A stretch of 24,667 bases of DNA from Silvimonas sp. GTDB lineage: Bacteria; Pseudomonadota; Gammaproteobacteria; Burkholderiales; Chitinibacteraceae. How positions within the stretch are numbered: position 1 is the first letter of the stretch; the number at the start of each line of letters is the position of its first letter. Location of the stretch: assembly GCA_030151005.1 (NCBI GenBank), contig JASLES010000050.1, forward strand, positions 1 to 24,667, in the 5' to 3' direction. Positions 8,091 to 15,215 of the stretch are shown here, one piece after another. A program made the translations under genes and the position numbers. The notes under the pieces are model-generated. The model worked only from the letters and a program-made list of their open reading frames with translations, was not told where the DNA came from and ran no database searches.

Positions 8091-9002
8091 TTATACGCCA
8101 ACACGCAGCGCGGGGTACACCGGAGGGTCGACAGGCGTCAGCGCGTGATGGCGCAGCAAATAACCGTAGCCTGGTACCAGAAAACCGCCATTACGAAATA
8201 GATAACCGGCGCGATCTTCATGGTAGACGGTGCCGATGCGGTACCACGGCAGCGCTGGATGAGCGTGGTGGACGGCATGGTAATTGTTGTTCAGATATAA
8301 CAGCCGCCAGAACCAGCCTGCTTCGTTGATCACCACGCGATGCGCCGGTACCGCGGCGGGGCGGTGCTCATAGAGCGAGCGCAACATGGCCAGCCCCAAC
8401 GCCGGCCATGCCACGCCAAGCAGATAACGCCAGGCCAGCACCGCGCAAATCCGATCCAGCCACAGCAGCAAGGCCAGTACAGCAAGGCCGTGCCACAACC
8501 ACAGGCGCCGCCCGCCAGCCGGGCCATGCCATAGCGCAGAGGTTGCCTGGTGGGCGAGCGCGATAATCGCAAACACCGGCCCGATCAAGACCCGGCCGAA
8601 TGCGGTACGACTGGCGCGTTGCGCTGGTTGCAGCAGCCATGGCAAGCGATCAAACAACGCCGGAGCCAGGTAGTTGCTTTCCGGATCAATCCCCGGGTAG
8701 GTCAGGTGATCTTCACGGTGGTGCGCCAGATGGGTCTGCCGATACAGATCGTAGGGATACCACACGGCCAACGGCGCCAGGCCCAGCCAGCGGTTGACCC
8801 GTGCCGAGCGGGTAGGGTGGCCGTGCAGCAACTCGTGCTGCAGGCTCATGTACCAGGCCACGACCAGCGTCATGGCACCGTGCCAGAGCCACGGATTGAG
8901 GGCCCGCGCAAACAGGGCCAGTAGCAGCCAGCTGGTATAGATCACAGCCAGCAGCAGCCAGGTGGGCCATTCGGCAGAGAAATCGCGAAGTCGTATGGAC
9001 AT
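8091..9002 (-). CDS. Membrane fatty-acid desaturase family protein
   Basis: A 303-aa integral membrane di-iron enzyme. The three histidine boxes are intact: HELLHGH (H56, H60, H62), HLAHH (H91, H94, H95), and NNNYHAVHHAHP (H242, H245, H246, with H248). Hydrophobic helices at about 14-32, 40-52, 138-150 and 168-205 surround them. The family desaturates or hydroxylates lipid acyl chains, and relatives act on carotenoids; the exact substrate cannot be read from sequence. ATG 9002 follows GGAAGG (9005-9010). It lies 90 bp upstream of osmF in the same direction, placing membrane-lipid modification beside osmoprotectant import. It is shorter than typical acyl-CoA desaturases and closer in size to the compact bacterial family. 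Confidence 0.85.
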   Translation of the reverse strand: MSIRLRDFSAEWPTWLLLAVIYTSWLLLALFARALNPWLWHGAMTLVVAWYMSLQHELLHGHPTRSARVNRWLGLAPLAVWYPYDLYRQTHLAHHREDHLTYPGIDPESNYLAPALFDRLPWLLQPAQRASRTAFGRVLIGPVFAIIALAHQATSALWHGPAGGRRLWLWHGLAVLALLLWLDRICAVLAWRYLLGVAWPALGLAMLRSLYEHRPAAVPAHRVVINEAGWFWRLLYLNNNYHAVHHAHPALPWYRIGTVYHEDRAGYLFRNGGFLVPGYGYLLRHHALTPVDPPVYPALRVGV

Positions 9003-9033
9003 GACCTTCCACGGTGCATGGTTGATCTCTGCG

Positions 9034-9039
9034 ACTATA
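9034..9039 (-). promoter_or_regulatory. Candidate -10 element of the desaturase gene
   Basis: TATAGT on the minus strand, 32 bases upstream of the desaturase ATG. The region behind it (9050-9100) is very AT-rich, unlike the surrounding GC-rich DNA, as expected for a promoter. The -35 (TTTATG with a 17-base spacer) is poor. Confidence 0.3.
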
Positions 9040-9287
9040 GGGTGTTGTTTTTATTTCATAAAAGAATATTAATTATGGTTGATATTTCTTTTTGTGTTGA
9101 TTGGCCAGCAGGTATGTCAACTGCGTCTGACATGGGGACGGCGTTGCGCGTGTAACCGGGCTGTCACGATGTTTTAATACGACGCCCGGCGTGATATACC
9201 AGAACCTGGGGCCTAGCCTATGCTAAGTTCATAATTCAACACAGCCCGCGTTCGTGCTTATCCAGCCCGGCGTGGCGGAGTCCAGGC

Positions 9288-10589
9288 TTGCATACAGAAA
9301 CATCCCCTTCTACCGCTGTTTACCTGCTGACCGGGCGGGAGTCTGACCTTGCCCCGCTGGATAAACAACTGGTGGTGTTCGGTTTCGAAACCACTGTGTT
9401 CGACCACGCCACGGCCCTCCTGGCTGCCATGCATGGCAAGCCGCCGTTTGCGGTGATTCTGGATGCCCAGACCGAAGGGCTGGATTTAGAGTTTCATGTC
9501 CCTTTGATCAAGCGCTTGAGCAAGGGGCCGCTGTTTTTGTCATCTACCGGTGAGTCGGTCTCACGCCAGATTGCCTTGCTGCGTCTGGGGATTACCGATT
9601 TTGTCGCGCGCCCGCTACCCTTGCAAAAGCTGGTAGCGCGGCTGGATGAACTGCTGGATCAACGCCGGCCAGAGCCGTTCCGGGTGCTGGTGGTCGACGA
9701 TTCTGAAGCCATGTTGCACTGGCTATACAAAGTGCTGCACGGCGCGGGCATGGAAGTATTCAAGACGCGCAGCCCGCTGGATGTCTTGCTGATGATGGAT
9801 CGGCATCGCCCGGAAATCGTCATTCTGGATGTCTATATGCCAGAGTGTTCAGGCAACGAAATGGCGCACATCATTCGCCAGCAGCCGCGCTTTGACGGGA
9901 TACCCATTATCTTTTTCTCCACTGAAGTCAGCCGTAACAAGCAACTGGTGGCGCGCAGCATGGGTGGGGATGATTTTCTGGTCAAAGACACGCCACCAGA
10001 AGAACTGGTCGCGGCCGTCACCATTACCTGTGAGCGTTACCGGCGCCTGCGTCAGTGGATGACGCGGGATAGCCTGACGCTGTTGCTCAACCACACCACG
10101 CTGGTAGAGCATCTGGACCAGGCCATCCAGACTTGCGCACGCAATGGCGATCACCTGACGTTTGCCATGATCGATATTGATCACTTCAAGTCGGTCAATG
10201 ACGAATACGGCCACCTGACTGGCGATTATGTGATCCAGAGTCTGGCGCGCATTTTGCGTCACACGGCGCCAGGCCAGGCACTGATTGGCCGTTATGGCGG
10301 CGAGGAATTTGGCGTGGCGCTGCCGGGCATTGCCCCCGTATTGGCGTCCCGCTTTATTGATGCCGTACGCCTGCAGTTTTGCGCCTTCCCGCAGAACGGC
10401 AACAGCAGCACCTTCCACGCCTCGTTCAGTGCGGGTGTGTCCACGCTGACACCAGGGCTAACTACCCAGCAATTGATGGAGAACGCCGACCTGGCGCTCT
10501 ATCAAGCCAAGCGCAATGGGCGCAACCATGTGGTGCTGTACAACGAAGCCGAACACGCCCGCCAGGAACACGGTTCCCACTCCCGCTAA
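9288..10589 (+). CDS. Two-receiver response regulator with GGDEF (diguanylate cyclase) output
   Basis: A 433-aa cytoplasmic signalling protein. Residues about 9-123 are a degenerate receiver: D59 is present in VILDAQ, but the acidic pocket (normally DD) and the conserved Lys are missing (FVARPLP). Residues 131-247 are a complete receiver with D137/D138, phospho-acceptor D181 (VILDVYMP) and K233 (FLVKD). About 258-420 is a GGDEF domain with DIDHFKSVNDEYGH and the active-site variant GGEEF at 337-341, compatible with c-di-GMP synthesis. No RxxD inhibitory site precedes it, so product feedback at that site is not expected. Start is TTG 9288, chosen because GGCGGAG (9274-9280) lies seven bases before it. 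No histidine kinase is next to it, so the cognate kinase is elsewhere. The architecture resembles PleD (REC-REC-GGDEF). Confidence 0.92.
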   Translation: MHTETSPSTAVYLLTGRESDLAPLDKQLVVFGFETTVFDHATALLAAMHGKPPFAVILDAQTEGLDLEFHVPLIKRLSKGPLFLSSTGESVSRQIALLRLGITDFVARPLPLQKLVARLDELLDQRRPEPFRVLVVDDSEAMLHWLYKVLHGAGMEVFKTRSPLDVLLMMDRHRPEIVILDVYMPECSGNEMAHIIRQQPRFDGIPIIFFSTEVSRNKQLVARSMGGDDFLVKDTPPEELVAAVTITCERYRRLRQWMTRDSLTLLLNHTTLVEHLDQAIQTCARNGDHLTFAMIDIDHFKSVNDEYGHLTGDYVIQSLARILRHTAPGQALIGRYGGEEFGVALPGIAPVLASRFIDAVRLQFCAFPQNGNSSTFHASFSAGVSTLTPGLTTQQLMENADLALYQAKRNGRNHVVLYNEAEHARQEHGSHSR

Positions 10590-10667
10590 GCCGCCTTTGC
10601 ATCACCCGATCAGCCGCCAGCGATCGATCACGCTCCTGGTTTGTATCAGCGCTGATATATTAAAAAA

Positions 10668-10690
10668 TTGATATTGAGAATAATTCGCAT
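10668..10690 (+). promoter_or_regulatory. Fur-box-like iron-response operator
   Basis: TTGATATTGAGAATAATTCG and the following CAT match the Fur operator pattern (GATAATGATAATCATTATC-like, with core GAGAATAATTC) about 45 bases upstream of the siderophore receptor ATG, where a promoter would sit. This predicts repression by iron-loaded Fur and induction in iron starvation. Confidence 0.65.
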
Positions 10691-10736
10691 TAACATGTGC
10701 GCAATTTATTAACCGCACAGATCAAGAAAAATCAAT

Positions 10737-12857
10737 ATGAATTCCCGCCTCCGTTGGGTCAGAACGCCCTGCGCCAGCCTTGTTTGTCCGTTTTCCACCG
10801 CCATCTTGCTGAGTTTTGCCGCGCCGGCTTTTGCCGATGACGCCACCGCCTTGCCGGAAGTCAACGTCACGGCAGAGCAACAGCAAAGCGAGCTGGCCAC
10901 ACCCTCAACCAGTGGCGCGCTGGGCTCACGCAAGGTGATCGATACCCCGTTCTCGCAAACCGTAGTGAGCGGGCAGGACATGGCCGATCGCCAGGTGCGC
11001 AAGCTGGGCGACATTTTTGCGGCAGATGCCTCTGTCTCGGATAACAGCGACGCCAACAGCGCCTGGGCCAGTTACCTGACCGTGCGCGGGCTGCAGCTGG
11101 ATTGGCAGAACGGCTACAAGATCGATGGCCTGCCGTTTATTGGCTATGGCGTGAATCTGCCTTACGAACAGTTTGATCATGTCGAATTGCTCAAGGGCTT
11201 GTCGGGCTTCATGTATGGCTTTGGTGCGCCGGGTGGCGTGGTCAACTATGTGACCAAAAAGGCCGAAGGCACACCGGTGCGCAGTATCGATGTGGGTTAC
11301 ACCAACGACAGCGTACTGAGCGAACACGCCGATTTTGGTCAGCGCTTTGGCGAAGGCAACATGTTTGGTGCCCGCGTCAATTACACCCATGAAGGTGGCG
11401 ACACCGTCACCGGGGGCCACACCAACCGCAACTCGGTCTCGGTGGCGCTGGATGCCCAGATCAACGATCGCTTGTCCAGCTACTTTAATATGCTGTACCA
11501 GCAACGCCGGTCGGATAACCAGCCAGCCTCGCTAAGCTTTGCCACCTACCAGGGCAGCAGCATGCCGGGCACGGTGCCTGGCGACACCAACAATCTCAAT
11601 AGTGACGGCCAGCATCTGTACACCGGCCTGCAACTGTATACCGCAGGTTTGCAATATCAGCTCACACCAGACTGGCGCCTCTCTACCCGCTACAGCTACA
11701 GCGAATCTACGCGGGACCGTAACGAGAGCACGCTGTACCTGACTGATGCCTCTGGCGGTTACAGCGACTATCGCTGGATTGGCAAAGAAGCCAATCGCTT
11801 CAATTACTGGGATGCCATGGCCGAGGGCAAGGTGCAGACCGGCGCGGTCAGCCACCAGATCACGGCGGGTGCGTCCTGGCAGCAACAGGCCAATTACTAC
11901 GGTGCCAATGCGTTCTACGGTCTTTTGGGCACGGGCAATATCTACGCCGCCAACAGCAACAGCATGGGCGACCTGGCCGGACTGACGACCTACCACGACA
12001 GCGATATCACCCAGAAAGCCCTGTTTGCCAGCGATACCCTCGGTTTTGGCGAGCATTGGTCTGTGCTGGCTGGCCTGCGTTATACCAACTACGAACAGAA
12101 TTCGTTCAACACCAGCGGGGCAAGCACCGGCGCTTACGACAAAAACGGCGTGACCAGCCCGACGGTCGCGCTGATGTACAAGTTCAACCCCGCCACAACG
12201 GCCTATGCCAGCTATGTAGAATCGCTGGAACAGGGCTCGACGGTCGCCAGCACCTACGCCAACGCCGGCGAAATGCTCAAACCGCTGAGCAGTAAACAGT
12301 ACGAACTGGGCTTCAAGCATGACTCCAGCGTGTTCAGCACCACTGCCGCGCTGTTCCGGATTGAACGCGGCGCCGAATATGGCAATGCCGACAATGTCTA
12401 CGTGCAAGACGGCATGTCGGTCTTTCAGGGCGTTGAGTTGGCGGGCACCTGGCGCGTCAACCCGCAATGGGAAGTCGGCGGCAGCCTGATGGGATTGAAA
12501 ACCTGGTATGGCGAAGGCAGCAGCAATCGCGGCAACCGCGTCGCCGGTGCGCCGGAATTCATTGCCGCCGGCCAGGTACAATACAAGGTGGCTGGCGTGC
12601 CGGGGTTGAAGGTTGGGCTGGATGGCAAATACACCGGCAATACCATGGTCACCCCGACGGGCAGCCTGAACGCCGCGGGTTACGCAGTGTTTAATCTGGG
12701 CGCGGTCTACAATCTGCGTGCCGGTGCCTATGACTACACCTTGCGCGCCGGCATCGACAATCTGGCTAACCGCGAATACTGGGAATTCCAGTACGCCAAT
12801 TACGTCAAGGCGGGCGATCCGCGTACGGTCAGCGTGAACGCGGCGGTCAGTTTCTGA
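10737..12857 (+). CDS. TonB-dependent siderophore receptor (FhuE/FpvA-like)
   Basis: A 706-aa outer-membrane receptor that imports a ferric siderophore using TonB energy. Signal peptide 1-33 (cleavage AFA before DDATALP), then a likely TonB box LPEVNVTA at about 39-46. The plug domain about 60-175 contains FSQTVVSGQDMADRQVRKLGD, VRGLQLD, IDGLPF, EQFDHVELLKGLSGFMYGFG and GGVVNYVTKK, the pattern of ferric-siderophore receptors. The remaining ~530 residues are the 22-strand barrel, ending in the terminal Phe (VNAAVSF) needed for BAM insertion. No N-terminal signalling extension is present, so it is not an FpvA-type transducer. Upstream is a Fur-box-like site; downstream a strong terminator, so it is monocistronic. 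The siderophore cannot be told, and no siderophore synthesis gene is nearby. Confidence 0.92.
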   Translation: MNSRLRWVRTPCASLVCPFSTAILLSFAAPAFADDATALPEVNVTAEQQQSELATPSTSGALGSRKVIDTPFSQTVVSGQDMADRQVRKLGDIFAADASVSDNSDANSAWASYLTVRGLQLDWQNGYKIDGLPFIGYGVNLPYEQFDHVELLKGLSGFMYGFGAPGGVVNYVTKKAEGTPVRSIDVGYTNDSVLSEHADFGQRFGEGNMFGARVNYTHEGGDTVTGGHTNRNSVSVALDAQINDRLSSYFNMLYQQRRSDNQPASLSFATYQGSSMPGTVPGDTNNLNSDGQHLYTGLQLYTAGLQYQLTPDWRLSTRYSYSESTRDRNESTLYLTDASGGYSDYRWIGKEANRFNYWDAMAEGKVQTGAVSHQITAGASWQQQANYYGANAFYGLLGTGNIYAANSNSMGDLAGLTTYHDSDITQKALFASDTLGFGEHWSVLAGLRYTNYEQNSFNTSGASTGAYDKNGVTSPTVALMYKFNPATTAYASYVESLEQGSTVASTYANAGEMLKPLSSKQYELGFKHDSSVFSTTAALFRIERGAEYGNADNVYVQDGMSVFQGVELAGTWRVNPQWEVGGSLMGLKTWYGEGSSNRGNRVAGAPEFIAAGQVQYKVAGVPGLKVGLDGKYTGNTMVTPTGSLNAAGYAVFNLGAVYNLRAGAYDYTLRAGIDNLANREYWEFQYANYVKAGDPRTVSVNAAVSF

Positions 12858-12880
12858 GCGTTTACGGGCCACCGACCGAA

Positions 12881-12910
12881 AAGGGAGCACTGTGCTCCCT
12901 TTTTGTTTTT
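12881..12910 (+). terminator. Rho-independent terminator of the siderophore receptor gene
   Basis: The inverted repeat AGGGAGCA/TGCTCCCT with a 3-base loop is followed by TTTTTGTTTTT, 24 bases after the stop codon. Confidence 0.9.
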
Positions 12911-13008
12911 GTGGCCGCCCCGTGTTACGGTAAACACGCATTGCCACACATCAAACAAAGCCCGTATCGTCCAGCATGGTCGGGCAGACCGTCAGCCGCG
13001 TTATCTCC

Positions 13009-13902
13009 ATGAAATCATTCAGTCTTTTACCCAGCCGCCAGGAACTGGCGCTGATTCTGGTTACCGTCTTCTGGGGTGGTACCTTTTTTGTGGTTCACCT
13101 TGCCATGCAGCACGCCGGGCCCTTGTTTTTTGTCGGCCTGCGTTTTAGCTGGGCAGGGTTGCTGAGTCTGGCGCTGTGCCGTGGGCACCTGCGTGGCCTG
13201 ACCCGGCGTGAACTGTGGGCGGGTTTTCTGATCGGGACATCCATCTTTCTGGGATACGGCCTGCAAACCTATGGTTTGCAAACCATTACCGGCAGCCAGT
13301 CCGCATTTATCACGGCGCTTTATGTGCCTATGGTGCCGTTGGTGCAATGGTTGGTGATGGGGCGACCGCCCCATCTGATGAGCTGGTTGGGGATCATCCT
13401 GGCGTTTACAGGCTTGATCTGCCTGTCCGGCCCGCAAGCTGGATCACTGAGTTTTGGCCCGGGCGAAATCGCCACATTACTGTGTGCGGTGGCTGTCGCT
13501 GGCGAAATCCTGCTCATCGGCCGCTTTGCGGGCCGCGTGGATAGCCGCCGCGTGACGGTGGTGCAATTGCTTGTTGCTGGCGGGCTGGCGCTGTTAAGCA
13601 TGCCGATTGCCGGTGAAGCCATTCCGCCTTTTTCCTGGTATTGGGCTTTACCAGTGCTGGTCATGGGCGTGATGAGTATGGTGATTCAGTTCACCATGAA
13701 CTGGGCCCAGAAAACCGTCTCGCCAACGCGCGCCACCGTGATCTACGCCGGTGAGCCCGTCTGGGGTGGCGTTGTTGGCCGTATTGCGGGTGATCGCCTG
13801 CCAGCGCTGGCTATTCTGGGCGGCGCGCTGATTGTGGCTGGCGTGCTGGTCAGTGAACTCAAATTCGCCCCCAAAAAGGTGACCGCGCCGGTACAGCCAT
13901 AA
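13009..13902 (+). CDS. EamA-type drug/metabolite transporter
   Basis: A 297-aa inner-membrane protein made of about ten hydrophobic helices in two EamA repeats. The first repeat begins ALILVTVFWGGTFFVVHLAM and includes GYGLQTYGLQTITGSQSAFITALY. The second begins near GEIATLLCAVAVAGEILLIG and includes VIYAGEPVWGG, the usual conserved end of the family. Family members export amino acids, nucleosides or other metabolites; the substrate is unknown. ATG 13009 (MKSFSLLPSRQEL) is preferred because the fold starts right after it. An in-frame ATG at 12976 would add 11 residues, and neither has a clear Shine-Dalgarno. A terminator follows the stop. Confidence 0.88.
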   Translation: MKSFSLLPSRQELALILVTVFWGGTFFVVHLAMQHAGPLFFVGLRFSWAGLLSLALCRGHLRGLTRRELWAGFLIGTSIFLGYGLQTYGLQTITGSQSAFITALYVPMVPLVQWLVMGRPPHLMSWLGIILAFTGLICLSGPQAGSLSFGPGEIATLLCAVAVAGEILLIGRFAGRVDSRRVTVVQLLVAGGLALLSMPIAGEAIPPFSWYWALPVLVMGVMSMVIQFTMNWAQKTVSPTRATVIYAGEPVWGGVVGRIAGDRLPALAILGGALIVAGVLVSELKFAPKKVTAPVQP

Positions 13903-13920
13903 ACAGGCAGCACAAATAAC

Positions 13921-13949
13921 AATGCCGCCCTGAAGGGCGGCATTGTTTT
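13921..13949. terminator. Bidirectional rho-independent terminator
   Basis: A perfect 10-bp stem (13921-13930 with 13935-13944) with loop TGAA is followed by GTTTTA on the + strand. It lies between the transporter gene (+) and the convergent PEP-CTERM gene (-), and can serve both. Confidence 0.85.
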
Positions 13950-13981
13950 ATCACTCAAATCACAGATGGGGCTGTTCCGGT

Positions 13982-14821
13982 TCAGGCAGCAGCCATCTGA
14001 TCCGGTGCTGACGGCTTGCCAGCACGGCGTTTGCGGGCTGCGGCGCCAATCAACCCAACCACACCCATCCCCATCAGTGCCCAGGTTTCTGGCTCGGGCA
14101 CGGAAGGCACGACCACTACGCCGCCACCATTGGTGATGTTGAACCAGATATGGCTATTGTCCACGATCTGGTTGATGTTGCTGGCTTGCGAAGAAAACAA
14201 CACCTGCGCATCACCATTACCGTTGCCAAAACCTACCGCCGCAGGCGAGCCGCCAAAGCCGCCGGTGCCACCACTGGCGTCACCGGTAGTCCAGCCCATG
14301 TCCTTGTAGAAAAAGCCAATCTGGCCCTCACCGGCCGGGATGACCGAGCCGTCGGCACGCAAGACCAACTGGAAGCTGTCCAGTTTGTCGGTATGGATGC
14401 CGAAGTAGCCCACCTGATCCCAGGTCACATACAGTGCGCTGCCATCATCCCGGTAAGAGACGGTACCAGTGCCACGTGTATCCACATCGGCAAAGTAAGG
14501 TGAAATGATGGGTACATTCACCCCTGTTGGCCCGGTCGGCGTGTAGGCCCCCAAGGCATTCAGAAAGGTAACGTTGCCGTTATTGTTGATGTACAAGCTG
14601 TTGTAGGTCGTGCCGTACAAGGTGAAGTTGAAGCCCAGGTTGATCAGGCTGCTGGAGCCATCATCATTGGGGGTCATGGCCAGCGAACCGAGGTTGTCGG
14701 TGAAATAAGACGTGGAAGGGGTGAGGGCAGAGTCTGGCAGAGTGGTCACCGAAGCATGTGCGGCGGCAGCCGATAACATGATCGCGGTGGCAGCCGCGAT
14801 CGCGAAGCGCTTATGTATCAT
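13982..14821 (-). CDS. NIDO-like PEP-CTERM surface protein
   Basis: A 279-aa exported protein. Residues 1-23 are a Sec signal peptide (AAATAIMLSAAAAHA). About 45-200 reads as a nidogen-like beta domain: LGFNFTLYGTTYNSLYINNN, GNVTFLN, PIISPYFADVDTRGTGTVSY and ALYVTWDQVGYF. A Gly-rich stretch follows. The C terminus carries the sorting signal: VPEPETW at 241-247, a hydrophobic helix (248-262) and KRR (264-266), recognised in other bacteria by exosortase and linked to exopolysaccharide and biofilm. An extra ~13 residues (AGKPSAPDQMAAA) follow the basic cluster, longer than the usual tail. ATG 14821 follows AAGGA (14828-14832). No exosortase or polysaccharide gene is nearby, so the processing enzyme must be elsewhere. 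Confidence 0.9.
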   Translation of the reverse strand: MIHKRFAIAAATAIMLSAAAAHASVTTLPDSALTPSTSYFTDNLGSLAMTPNDDGSSSLINLGFNFTLYGTTYNSLYINNNGNVTFLNALGAYTPTGPTGVNVPIISPYFADVDTRGTGTVSYRDDGSALYVTWDQVGYFGIHTDKLDSFQLVLRADGSVIPAGEGQIGFFYKDMGWTTGDASGGTGGFGGSPAAVGFGNGNGDAQVLFSSQASNINQIVDNSHIWFNITNGGGVVVVPSVPEPETWALMGMGVVGLIGAAARKRRAGKPSAPDQMAAA

Positions 14822-14938
14822 GATATTTCCTTGGTTTCCCTAACAAACTGAAATGCCAGCGTTTTCAAAAAGCGCCGACACAGGTTACGGGAAGCATTCC
14901 AGATGCCGCTGGATGACTTCCTCTTTCAAGTCGAGGAA

Positions 14939-14944
14939 ATTATA
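14939..14944 (-). promoter_or_regulatory. Candidate -10 element of the PEP-CTERM gene
   Basis: A perfect TATAAT on the minus strand in an AT-rich stretch, implying a 5' leader of roughly 110 bases. The -35 at 17 bases (CATTAA) is weak. The expected start region overlaps the partly palindromic TTCCTC...GAGGAA (14929-14938 area), which might be a regulatory site. Confidence 0.45.
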
Positions 14945-15150
14945 CAATGCTTACTTGTAAATTAATGCATCCGCACGTCTAGTGTAAATTTATAAAATAA
15001 CCATGTTCTAATGAATGACTGGAAACGAGGTTTATCGCGGGGTCTGAGCACACCCGCCAGCCAGGGTAAACCACTGAAATAGCCACCTGCAGCCGTTTGT
15101 CGGTGTATAGGCCCGCTAGTAAACCCCGCCTCGGCGAATCCAAAGTAAGC

Positions 15151-15180
15151 CCTTGCCGGCTTACAGCGCAGCCGGCAAGG
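15151..15180 (-). terminator. Hairpin after the chemoreceptor gene, probable terminator
   Basis: A perfect 11-bp stem (15151-15161 with 15170-15180) with an 8-base loop lies 36 bases after the chemoreceptor stop. The following minus-strand sequence (GCTTACTTT) is only weakly T-rich. Confidence 0.55.
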
Positions 15181-15215
15181 TCAGACCCGCAGCGCCGGCA
15201 GCCGGCTGCGCAATG

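Larger units (their letters stand above)
14822..15215. other. Gene-free spacer between PEP-CTERM and chemoreceptor genes
   Basis: About 394 bp without a convincing coding frame. The half next to the PEP-CTERM gene is AT-rich and holds its likely promoter. The other half holds the hairpin after the chemoreceptor gene. Nothing else recognised. Confidence 0.6.

Noticed and set aside
11532..12947. 471-aa open frame on the minus strand
   Set aside because: Antisense to the TonB receptor barrel; no signal peptide or domain.
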